From Mycobacterium sp. (GTDB taxonomy: Bacteria; Actinomycetota; Actinomycetes; Mycobacteriales; Mycobacteriaceae): DNA of 64,000 nt. Shown one piece after another: positions 41,852-50,800 of this stretch. The notes under the pieces are model-generated. The model saw only the letters and a list, made by a program, of their open reading frames with translations, was not told the DNA's origin and did no database searches. Both the position numbers and the translations under genes were made by a program. Position 1 is the stretch's first letter. The number at the start of each line of letters is the position of its first letter. The stretch spans positions 1 to 64,000 of the forward strand of contig JACPVR010000020.1 in assembly GCA_016197405.1 (NCBI GenBank), written 5' to 3'.

Positions 41852-42748
41852 CTAGAGCACCGGCAGCGAGCGCTCGTTCTCGCCCGTCCACTCGCCGGAG
41901 CGTTGGTAGAGCCGCACGAACTCGGCGATCGACAGCGTCTCGCCCCGTCGTGCGGGATCGATGCTCGCCGCCAGCAGCCTGCTCGCCGACTCGTTACCGG
42001 ACCCGGCCCACTCCAGGAAGGCGTTGCGCGACGTCTTGCGGCGCTGCGCGAAAGCGATGTCGATCAACTCGAACACCTGATCGCGGAAGCCCGCTTCGGT
42101 CGGCCACGGCGACGTCTCGTACCGGTCGATCCGGACCAGTCCGGAGTACACCCGGGGGATGGGCCAGAAGACCGTCGGCGACACCATGCCGTAACGCCGG
42201 ACCCGGCCGTAGAAGCGAACCTTGACGCTGGGAACGCCGTAATCCTTGTTGGCAGGTTCGGCAGCGAGCCGTTCGGCGACCTCGGCCTGAACCATCACCA
42301 TGACCGTCCGGATGGTGGGGAACTCCGCCATCAGGTGCAGCAATGCAGGAACAGCAATGTTGTAAGGCAGGTTGGCCACCAGCGCGGTCGGCTGAACGTC
42401 CACATCGGACTGCCGCAGAGTCAAAATGTCACGATTGAGTACCGAAAGCCGGTGAATCTCGCTGTGCGAGTGCTCGGCGATGGTCTTGGGAAGTCGCTGT
42501 GCCAGCACGGGGTCGATTTCCACCGCAGTCACAGTGGCCCCACGGTCCAGCAGCCCAAGGGTCAGCGACCCCAGGCCGGGCCCGACCTCGATGACATTGT
42601 CGTGCTTGTTGATGCTCGAGGAGGACACTATTCGTCGAACAGTGTTGGCGTCATGAACGAAGTTCTGCCCCAACGACTTTCGCGGCCGGAAGTCGAGCTC
42701 CCGCGCCAAATTACGAATCTCGGTCCGTCCCAGAAGACGAATTGTCAT
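41852..42748 (-). CDS. ksgA: 16S rRNA (adenine1518/1519-N6)-dimethyltransferase
   Basis: KsgA dimethylates two adenines near the 3' end of 16S rRNA during 30S assembly. The 298-residue protein shows the SAM motif VIEVGPGLGSLTLGLL near residue 53, VTAVEIDPVLAQRL, the catalytic NLPYNIAVPALLH near 122 and FWPIPRVYSGLVRI near 194. It also has the N-terminal RPRKSLGQNFVHD typical of the family. The ATG overlaps the rpfB stop (ATGA), so translation is coupled to rpfB, as in the conserved rpfB-ksgA-ispE cluster. Confidence 0.96.
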   Translation of the reverse strand: MTIRLLGRTEIRNLARELDFRPRKSLGQNFVHDANTVRRIVSSSSINKHDNVIEVGPGLGSLTLGLLDRGATVTAVEIDPVLAQRLPKTIAEHSHSEIHRLSVLNRDILTLRQSDVDVQPTALVANLPYNIAVPALLHLMAEFPTIRTVMVMVQAEVAERLAAEPANKDYGVPSVKVRFYGRVRRYGMVSPTVFWPIPRVYSGLVRIDRYETSPWPTEAGFRDQVFELIDIAFAQRRKTSRNAFLEWAGSGNESASRLLAASIDPARRGETLSIAEFVRLYQRSGEWTGENERSLPVL

Positions 42749-43872
42749 CGCACACCTGCCCGTCCGCTACACACTGGCCACGCTCCCCAGCCCTGGCTTA
42801 CCTGTGTAACAGTCGCGATTGCGATTTGTTCTTCACGAGTTGCCAGATCTGCTCGAGCAGCATAGCGCAGACCGCCCTGTCGTTCCCAAGTGTTTTGGTC
42901 AAATTGGACACCACCGTAAAATCCGTTACCGGTATTGATGGCCCAATTGCCGCCCGATTCGCACCGGGCGAGGGCGTCCCAGATAAGTCCGTTGGAAACC
43001 GGAGGCACCTCCGTACCGGGCTTTGCGCCTACCCGCAATACCGAATCCCGGGCCGGGACGACGACCGAGTTGGCTACCGGCAAGCGACCGGTTTCGACCC
43101 CGTTCACCGACGCCACCGCAAACGTCACGTCCTGGATTCCCGGGGTGCCCGGGTCCACGACGACCTGTCTGCTCATGTTCATCGTGGGATCTTCGATGCG
43201 CTGCGCGACCGGGACCAGCGGCAATCGCTCGGTGACCTTCTGCATCCGGATGCGGGTGACCTGGATCTGCATGCCCGCGATCAGCGGCGCAGTGGCGGCG
43301 GGGACCACCTGGTCACGCTGCTGCAGCGGTACGCCGGCAGCGGCCAGCAGGCCACCCACGTTGGGGGCGGCCAGGTGCACCGTGCGAACCACGCCACCGT
43401 CGTTGATCTGCACGGTCTTGGCGCTCACCACCGGCAGCGCCATACCGTCCAGCGGCAGCCGGGTGCCGCGTGAGGCCGCAGCGGGGGCCGTATCGGTCAT
43501 CGCGAGCTGGGCCAACGCCTCGTCGACAGTCGACGCCGTGGTCCAGACCTGCTTGCTCTGCTGGCCGTCCAGTGAGATGTCCAGCGGGCGGCTGCGCCGC
43601 AGCACGATCGTCTCGGCGTCGCTGACCTGCTGGTCTCCCGCCGGGAACAGATCGTCGCGGTCGCCGACGGTGTAACCGTTCTCCCTGACGACATCGATGA
43701 CGCGGGCTTTCATGGTCGTCACCGTCAGCTGGGCACCGTCCACTTCCAGCGTGACCGTCTTGTGCGTGGCAACGGCGAAACCACCCGCGAAGGTGAGGGC
43801 CACGAGCAACGCCGCGGCGACGGATCGCAGCAACGGCGAGCGCGACTGGTGGAGCTTGGTGACTACATTCAA
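42745..43872 (-). CDS. rpfB: resuscitation-promoting factor RpfB
   Basis: RpfB is a cell-wall muralytic factor that revives dormant mycobacteria. The 375-residue protein has an N-terminal hydrophobic anchor (RSVAAALLVALTFAGGFAVA), three DUF348 repeats (TTMKARVIDVVRENGYTVGD and related), a G5 domain and a C-terminal lysozyme-like Rpf domain with the catalytic glutamate in ALARCESGGNWAINTGNG and GAWPVCS. The lipobox cysteine of M. tuberculosis RpfB (AVAACK, from memory) is AVATHK here, so it may be membrane-anchored rather than lipidated. Start TTG at 43872 fits the known N-terminus; a TTG further upstream is possible. It is separated from tatD by 117 bases. Confidence 0.93.
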   Translation of the reverse strand: MNVVTKLHQSRSPLLRSVAAALLVALTFAGGFAVATHKTVTLEVDGAQLTVTTMKARVIDVVRENGYTVGDRDDLFPAGDQQVSDAETIVLRRSRPLDISLDGQQSKQVWTTASTVDEALAQLAMTDTAPAAASRGTRLPLDGMALPVVSAKTVQINDGGVVRTVHLAAPNVGGLLAAAGVPLQQRDQVVPAATAPLIAGMQIQVTRIRMQKVTERLPLVPVAQRIEDPTMNMSRQVVVDPGTPGIQDVTFAVASVNGVETGRLPVANSVVVPARDSVLRVGAKPGTEVPPVSNGLIWDALARCESGGNWAINTGNGFYGGVQFDQNTWERQGGLRYAARADLATREEQIAIATVTQVSQGWGAWPVCSGRAGVR

Positions 43873-43989
43873 CTGCCGATTCCAGACTTCTATCAGAGAT
43901 ATCCGTGCGGCCGCGCCCCACGTTTTGATAACAAGACGGTAACGAACGCTACTCTGCGGCGCCAACTCGTCTTACGACCTGTGGCGTGT

Positions 43990-44847
43990 TCAACTCCCGG
44001 TCGTGGCGGTCAGATCGAGTCCATATACCCGTTGGGCGTTTGCTGCCGTGACCCTCGCGAGTTCGCCAGCGGGCCGATCGGTCAGGTCCGCCAGAGCCCG
44101 CACCGTGTACGGCAGGCAGTAGGGCTCGTTCGGCGATCCACGATACGGGTGCGGTGTCAGAAACGGCGCATCCGTCTCGACGAGGAGGTGGTCGTCCGGG
44201 ATCAGTCGGGCGGCCTCACGCAGCTGCGTGGCATTGCGGAAACTCACCGTTCCCGACAGGCTCAGATACCAGCCGGCCTCGACACAACGACGCGCCATCT
44301 CCGGGCCGGAGGAAAAGCAGTGGAATATCACGGTTTTCGGTGCACCTTCGGCGCGAAGCACATCCAGGACCTCGGCATCTGCGTCCCGGTTGTGGATCAT
44401 CAAGGGCTTACCCGAGCGCTTGCTCAACTCGATATGCCAGGCAAAAGCCTCGCGCTGCTGGTCCGGTGGCGCGCATCCGTCCAGCCGGCCGGGCCAGTAC
44501 ATGTCCATCCCGGTCTCCCCCACCGCGACCACGCGCGGGTCGGTGACCAGCGTCTCGAGCTCCGCGCGGGCCGCGTCGTCGAGGTCTGCCGCACGCGTCG
44601 GATGCAGCGCGACCGCCGCATAGACCCGTCGGTCCCAGCCGGCCGCCTGTACGGCCCACCGGGCCGCGGCCAGGTCGTCGGCGATCGTCACCACGGCCGC
44701 CACACCGGCCGAGCCGGCCCGGTCCAGGATGGCGCGGACATCGTCGGCGTCGACGGCGCCGCAGGCATCCAGATGGGTGTGCGCGTCGACCAGCGGCTCA
44801 AGCGGTTCGGGTACTGGCGGTGGCGGGCGCTTACTACTCACCGCCAC
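43990..44847 (-). CDS. tatD: TatD-family metal-dependent hydrolase
   Basis: The 285-residue TIM-barrel enzyme carries the metal ligands of TatD DNases: VDAHTHLD near residue 20, AVGETGMDMYW near 107, KPLMIHNRDAD near 147, VIFHCFSSG near 171 and LLVETDAPFLTPHPYRG near 221. TatD proteins act as exonucleases on damaged DNA and RNA. Its GTG start is 20 bases from the divergent metG start. It matches Rv1008 in position, upstream of rpfB on the same strand. Confidence 0.93.
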   Translation of the reverse strand: MAVSSKRPPPPVPEPLEPLVDAHTHLDACGAVDADDVRAILDRAGSAGVAAVVTIADDLAAARWAVQAAGWDRRVYAAVALHPTRAADLDDAARAELETLVTDPRVVAVGETGMDMYWPGRLDGCAPPDQQREAFAWHIELSKRSGKPLMIHNRDADAEVLDVLRAEGAPKTVIFHCFSSGPEMARRCVEAGWYLSLSGTVSFRNATQLREAARLIPDDHLLVETDAPFLTPHPYRGSPNEPYCLPYTVRALADLTDRPAGELARVTAANAQRVYGLDLTATTGS

Positions 44848-44867
44848 ACAATAAGGTTGTAGACCTG

Positions 44868-46415
44868 ATGAGCGAGCCCTACTACGTCACGACGGCGATC
44901 ACCTATCCCAACGGTGCCCCGCACGTCGGGCATGCCTACGAATACATCGCCACCGACGCGATCGCACGATTCAAGCGCCTCGACGGATTCGATGTGCGCT
45001 TCCTCACCGGCACCGACGAGCACGGCCTGAAGATGGCGCAGACCGCCGAGGCCGAAGGGATCCCGACGGCCGATCTGGCCCGGCGCAACTCCGATGTCTT
45101 CGAGCGGCTGCAGCGCAAGCTCGGTATCACGTTCGACCGATTCATCCGCACCACCGACGCCGATCACCTGGAAGCCTCCAAAGCGCTGTGGCAGAAGATG
45201 GCCGACGCGGGCGATATCTACCTGGGCTCCTACGCCGGCTGGTATTCGGTGCGCGACGAGGCGTACTTCACCGAGGCCGAGACGACGCTCACCGACGACG
45301 GCGTCCGGGTCGCCACCGAATCCGGCGCCCCGGTGACCTGGACCGAGGAACAGACCTACTTCTTCAGACTGTCCGCCTACACCGACCGGCTGCTGGCGCA
45401 CTACCAGGCGCATCCGGAGTTCATCGGCCCCGATTCGCGGCGTAACGAGGTGGTCAGCTTCGTCTCCGGCGGCCTCAACGATTTCTCGATATCGCGGACG
45501 TCATTCGACTGGGGCGTACAGGTACCCGACCACCCCGACCACGTGATGTACGTGTGGGTCGACGCCCTGACCAACTATCTGACCGGTGTGGGCTACCCGG
45601 ATACCGACTCCGAACTGTTCGGCCGGTACTGGCCCGCCGATCTGCACATGATCGGCAAGGACATCATCAGGTTCCACACGGTCTACTGGCCGGCATTCCT
45701 GATGTCGGCGGGTATCGAGCTGCCACGACGGGTCTTCGCGCACGGCTTCCTGCTCAACGGCGGCGCCAAGATGAGCAAGTCGGTGGGCAATGTCGTCGAC
45801 CCGGAGAATCTGGTCGACACCTTCGGGCTGGACCAGGTGCGCTACTTCCTGCTGCGCGAGGTGCCGTTCGGGCAGGACGGCAGCTACACCGAAGACGCCA
45901 TCATCGGCCGGATCAACAGCGACCTGGCCAACGAGTTGGGCAATCTGGCCCAACGGTCGTTGTCGATGGTGGCCAAGAACCTCGACGGCGTCGTTCCCGA
46001 CCCCGGTGTCCTCGATGCCGACGACGAGGCCCTGCTGGCGCAGGCCGATGCCCTGCTGGACAAGGCGCGGGCACATTTCGACGCCCAAGCCATGCACCTG
46101 GCGCTGGAGGCCATCTGGGCGATGCTGGGCGCCGCCAACCGGTACTTCTCGGCCCAGGAGCCGTGGGTGCTGCGCAAGTCCGCCGAGCCGGCCGATCAGC
46201 AGCGGTTCCGCACAGTGCTCTACACGACGATGGAAGCCGTCCGGATCGCCGCGCTGCTCGTCCAGCCGGTGATGCCGTCCTCGGCGGCCAAACTGCTCGA
46301 TCTGCTGGGCCAGCCGGCCGATCAGCGGGATTTCAGCGCCGTCGCGGTGCGACTGGCACCGGGCACCGCGCTACCGGCACCGGAGGGTGTGTTCCCGCGC
46401 TACCAGGTGGAGTGA
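44868..46415 (+). CDS. metG: methionyl-tRNA synthetase
   Basis: The enzyme charges tRNA-Met. The 515-residue class I synthetase has the HIGH-type motif YPNGAPHVGHAYEY at its start, FLTGTDEHGLKM, YVWVDALTNYL, GKDIIRFH, and the KMSKS loop GGAKMSKSVGNVVDPE near 300. There is no four-cysteine zinc knuckle in the connective peptide, fitting the short actinobacterial form. The ATG at 44868 is used; a longer frame lies inside tatD. TAAGGT at 44852 may be a -10 box. It is convergent with the phytochrome gene seven bases away. Confidence 0.96.
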   Translation: MSEPYYVTTAITYPNGAPHVGHAYEYIATDAIARFKRLDGFDVRFLTGTDEHGLKMAQTAEAEGIPTADLARRNSDVFERLQRKLGITFDRFIRTTDADHLEASKALWQKMADAGDIYLGSYAGWYSVRDEAYFTEAETTLTDDGVRVATESGAPVTWTEEQTYFFRLSAYTDRLLAHYQAHPEFIGPDSRRNEVVSFVSGGLNDFSISRTSFDWGVQVPDHPDHVMYVWVDALTNYLTGVGYPDTDSELFGRYWPADLHMIGKDIIRFHTVYWPAFLMSAGIELPRRVFAHGFLLNGGAKMSKSVGNVVDPENLVDTFGLDQVRYFLLREVPFGQDGSYTEDAIIGRINSDLANELGNLAQRSLSMVAKNLDGVVPDPGVLDADDEALLAQADALLDKARAHFDAQAMHLALEAIWAMLGAANRYFSAQEPWVLRKSAEPADQQRFRTVLYTTMEAVRIAALLVQPVMPSSAAKLLDLLGQPADQRDFSAVAVRLAPGTALPAPEGVFPRYQVE

Positions 46416-46421
46416 TCCCGA

Positions 46422-47882
46422 TCAGGACCGCGCGGCCAGCGGTCCGATCGCAGTGCGCAGCTGGCGCAGCAGCAGTTCGGTCTCGGTGGGCCAGGGCCTG
46501 CTGTAGCCCAGTCGCCGTTCGACCCAGGTCTCGAACGACCGGCGCGGCGATATCGGCTCGTCACCGAGGCCCGGTTCCACCGGCTTGTCCGGGTTTCCGC
46601 CCCACGACACCTCGTCGATGAATTCGGACCGGGTGACCCAGACCCGCACCGCGTCACCCATCGGGACCTCGACGAGAACACCGGCGGCACCCGCGACCGG
46701 TGTCAGCAGCAGCCCGTCGATGTCCCGGCTCAAGCTGTCGCTGTGCCAAACCACGGCCCCGTGACCCAGCGACACCTCCTCGACCCGGGCCAGCGTGTCA
46801 TCGTCGAAACCCTCCCCCACGCTGTAGATGTCGTCACCGACACACAACATGGCGCCGTCGGCATCGAACTCCGAGACCAGCCGGGGACCAAGCACGGGCC
46901 AGACGTCGTCGACCCCGTCGGCGTTCTCGATCAGCTCGGCGATATCGCGGAAGCGCCGCGAGAGCCCGTCGACCAGGCGCATGCGTTGGCCGGCTCGATA
47001 GGACACATAACCGACAGCGTGCGCAGTGACCAGCGACCCCAGCTCGACGAGCAGGCCGACGTCGGGTTCCTGCGCCGCGCTGTGGTGACACGAGATCAAC
47101 GCCTCCAGGGAGTCGCCGGCGGCGACCGGGAAGGACAGCGCCGAGCGCACACCCATGTTGGCGAGGTAGGCCCGGTGCACCTCGGAGACGCTGCGCAGAT
47201 CGCTACGCGTCAGATCGACCGGATCGGCCGACCGGCTCAGCAGCGGTACCGAATCGGCTGTCGCGTCCGGGATCATCCGCCACGGATTCTTCAGGTACAA
47301 AGCGCGCGCCACGCTCGGGATATCGCTGGCGGGGAATCGCAGGCCCAGATAACTTCCGTAGGCATCGCCGTTTCGGGCTTCGGCGATCACCTCACCGTGG
47401 CCGTCGGGATGGAACCGGTAGTACATGACGCGCTCGTACCCGGTCCGCCGCGCGACCTCCGCGACGAGTTCTTCTTGCGCAGAACGCAACGCGGCCTCGT
47501 CGGCAGGCGTACGGGAATGGCGCGCATAGGACGCATACGGGTTGTCGGCCACTGCCCTCGGCTGCGGGATCAGCTCGACCAGCACCCCGTCGTCTGCACC
47601 GGTTATCGCCAGGACGCTCAGCACCACCCCGTGACGAACCACCGACTGGCGGCGAGTTCTGTTGTCCGTCGCGGCAATCGGTGCGATATCGGGCAGCTCG
47701 AGTACGCCGAGGTCTGCGCCCAGCACCGACTCGGCGTCCATCCCGAGTATCGATCGCAGGTTCGCCGACGCGTGCGTGATGCGGCCGGTGCCGTCGAATC
47801 GCACCAGGGCACCGTGGCCTTGGATCGCCCCGGACAGATGCAACTGCTCGCGTTCGCAGTTCTCGATGAAACCCCGCCTCAC
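46422..47882 (-). CDS. bacteriophytochrome photosensory core (PAS-GAF-PHY) without output domain
   Basis: The 486-residue protein has all landmarks of a biliverdin-binding phytochrome. The chromophore cysteine at residue 9 lies in ENCEREQLHLSGAIQGHGAL. The GAF domain has GLRFPASDIPSVARALY with the PASDIP aspartate, VHRAYLANMGVRSALSFPV and ISCHHSAAQEP with the pocket histidines. The PHY tongue has VSWGGNPDKPVE and SPRRSFETWVE. It ends about 30 residues after the PRxSF motif, so no histidine kinase, GGDEF or other output is attached. Its GTG overlaps the stop of the CheB-CheR-GGDEF-EAL gene (GTGA), implying translational coupling and probably partnership. No biliverdin-producing haem oxygenase is in the window. 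Confidence 0.9.
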   Translation of the reverse strand: MRRGFIENCEREQLHLSGAIQGHGALVRFDGTGRITHASANLRSILGMDAESVLGADLGVLELPDIAPIAATDNRTRRQSVVRHGVVLSVLAITGADDGVLVELIPQPRAVADNPYASYARHSRTPADEAALRSAQEELVAEVARRTGYERVMYYRFHPDGHGEVIAEARNGDAYGSYLGLRFPASDIPSVARALYLKNPWRMIPDATADSVPLLSRSADPVDLTRSDLRSVSEVHRAYLANMGVRSALSFPVAAGDSLEALISCHHSAAQEPDVGLLVELGSLVTAHAVGYVSYRAGQRMRLVDGLSRRFRDIAELIENADGVDDVWPVLGPRLVSEFDADGAMLCVGDDIYSVGEGFDDDTLARVEEVSLGHGAVVWHSDSLSRDIDGLLLTPVAGAAGVLVEVPMGDAVRVWVTRSEFIDEVSWGGNPDKPVEPGLGDEPISPRRSFETWVERRLGYSRPWPTETELLLRQLRTAIGPLAARS

Positions 47883-50800
47883 GCGGATTCTTCCCGCCGC
47901 GGCAGCAGCGCGGCGGCCAGCGCGGCCTCACATGGCCGGGCGAATGCGTATCCCTGGCCGAACTCGCAACCCTGGTCTTCCAGCCAGCGGCGCTGCTGTT
48001 CGGTCTCGATTCCTTCGGCCACCGTCGACAGGCCCAGCGTCTTGGCCAGACCGAGAATGGCCAGCGCCACCGCATCGTCCTCGGCGGCCAGCCCGAGCCC
48101 AGCGGTGAAGGACTGGTCGATCTTCAACTCCGACAACGGAAGTCGATTCAAGTAGCTCAACGAGGAGTAACCGGTGCCGAAGTCGTCGATCGATACCCGC
48201 ACCCCGGCTGCACTGAGCACCGTCAGGTTCTGCCGGACCGCTTCCTCGTTCTGCAGTAGCGCGCTCTCGGTGATCTCCACCCGTAGGTGCCCACCGGGTA
48301 TCCCCGCATCCGACATCGCGGCCAGCAGTTGATCGGCGAACTCCGCCTCCCGCAGGCACCAGGGTGAGACGTTCAGCGATACCGGCGGCACGATGATGCC
48401 GGCATCGCGCCACAGCACCAGCTGTTCGAGCAGCAGGTCGCGAGCCATCCGGTCCAACGCCACGATCAACCCGCAGCGCTCGGCGATCGGGATGAACTCC
48501 GCCGGACTGATATGACCCAATTCCGGTTCGGTCCAGCGCAACAGCGCTTCCAGACCGACGATCTCCCGTCCGGAGATCTGGCAGATGGGCTGGAAGACCA
48601 GCCGGTAGTCCTTGTTCTTTAGGGACCGGCGCAGCCCTCGTTCGATTGCCGCCTCCCGGCGCAGCCGCTCCCTGATGGACGGGTGGAACAGCCCGACGCG
48701 ATCGCGGCCCTGCGACTTGGCCTGATACATCGCGGCATCCGCCGCATTGAGCAGCGTTTCCCCGTCGGCACCGTCGACGGGATAGAACGCCACCCCGACA
48801 CTTGCCGAACTGAACACATCGAGCCCGCCGAAGGCATAGCTGTGCGACAACGCCTCCACGACCCGCACGGCGAGTTCCTCGATCTCGGCCTGGCTGCGCC
48901 TGCGCACGATCGCGACGAACTCGTCCCCACCGAACCGTGCGACGGTGTCGTTCTCGCCCAGGGCTGCGCGGATCCGGTGCGCGGCGAGTTTCAGCAACTC
49001 GTCACCGTTGCTGTGGCCCAGCATGTCGTTGACGTTCTTGAAGTGGTCGATATCGATGAAAAGCAGTGCGGTGTTGCCCGGCTCGGATCTCGACCGGATG
49101 ATCGCCGCGTCGAGCAGCTCGGTGAACAGGGCACGGTTCGGCAGCCGCGTCAGCTCGTCGTGGGTCGAGAGGAATTCCGTGCGCTGCTGCACGTTCTTGA
49201 TCTGCGAGATATCGGAAAATACTGCGACATAATGCTTCACCTGATCGGGGGTCTCGGCGACCCGGCTGATCGTCACCCAGGCCGGGTAGGGCTCCCCGCT
49301 CTTGCGGATGTGTACGATCTCGCCGCGCCAGTGGCCGGCACTGCTCAGCTCGGACCACATCGCCTGGGCGGATTCCCCGCCCTGGTTGGCCGAGCCGAAG
49401 AACGATTCCAGGCTCAGGCCGACGACCTCGTCACCGGTATGGCCGGTGATCACTTCGAAAGCGACATTGCAGGTTTGGATCCTGCCGTCCGGGTCGGTGA
49501 TGACGATGGCCTCACCGGCCTGCTCGAAAACACTGGCCGTCACGCGCAGGGTGTCTTCGGCCTCCTTCTGCGCCGTCACATCCCGTGCCTCGAAAAGGAT
49601 GCCGGTCGGTGCACCATCGTCTGCGAACAGGACCCGGTGCCTGCTTCTGAGCAGGCGGGCCGCACCGTCCATCCATACGGTGTGCTCGCGTTCCTGGGGG
49701 GCACCGCTGCGAAGCGCCGCCAGATCGGCACTCCACAGTTCGGTGGCCAGCTCGCGCGGCAGGACGTCGAAATCGGTCAGCCCCGTTGGTTGTTCACTCA
49801 GACCGAAGATATCGAGGAACGGCTGGTTGACATACTCGTAGGTGCCGGTCACCGTCTTGATGCCGTAGACCACGGCGGTGACCTCAAGCAGGGCCTGCAG
49901 ACGTGCCTCGGAGTCGCGTACCCGGCGCTGCGCCGCGGTGATATCGGTCATGTCGACGACGGTGACGATGAAGGTGACGACGCGTGCAGCGTCGTCGGTC
50001 ACCGGTGTCACTGCGACGCGGTAGACACGCTCCTCCCACGTCGTGGTGTAGTCCGCGGCGACACTGGTCTTCCTGGCCCGGTCGAAGAGCGGATCGATAT
50101 CGTCGAGCACTCCGGGCAGATGCAGTTGATCGACCGGATGCCCCACCGACCCCAGCCCCAGACTCAGTGAGCTCGCGGCGAAATTATTGAACCTGGTGAG
50201 TATTCCGTCTCCGTCGAAGACGAGCACGGCGAACGGGAGGGTGTCGTAGAGATGCGCGTACTCGTCGCTGAGCCGCGCCAGTTCGGTGGCCTTGATGTTG
50301 AATTCCTCATTGAGGCTGACCAACTCCTCGTTGGTCGCCTGCAACTCCTCATTGGAGGCTTCGAGCTCTTCGTTGGTGGCCTGCAGTTCCTCGTTGGCGG
50401 CCTGGGATTCCTCGTTGAGTGCCTGCATTTCCTCGTTGCTGGTGGCGAGCTCCTCCAGCAGCGAATGCAGATGCTCACGGGTCGAGGACAATTCGTCGGC
50501 GAGTAGCTCGTCGCGCGACACCGCGCTCAGCGCCGATCCGTCGTCGACGACGACGTGCTCCGCAGGCACGATGACGACGGCGATCAGCGCGGCCTCGTTT
50601 GCGGGGACCGGCTCGAGCAGGACTCGGTAGACACCGTCGCCCACTCGTCGACGCCGGCTCTGTTGCGCTTCACCGGTGGTCCGGAACCGATGCAACATCG
50701 ATAGCATCTCACCGCGAAGTTCCACCCTCATGGCGTCGGCAAGAGCCAATCGTGCTGTACCGGCGGGGAATTCAAGGAAGTCGCCGACCTTGCCCACAGT

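Noticed and set aside
48683..50170. 495-codon plus-strand frame inside the CheB-CheR hybrid gene
   Set aside because: It is antisense to the GGDEF/PAS coding region, whose catalytic motifs are intact.
50160..50200. Possible frameshift in the hybrid signalling gene between the PAS-like linker and the first PAS domain
   Set aside because: The frame stays open from CheB to EAL with expected motifs in order, so no break is needed.
50270..50470. Tandem short repeats in DNA (CTCCTCATTGG-like) as a possible CRISPR or satellite
   Set aside because: They encode the NEELQAT heptads of a coiled coil; the periodicity is protein-driven and there are no spacers.
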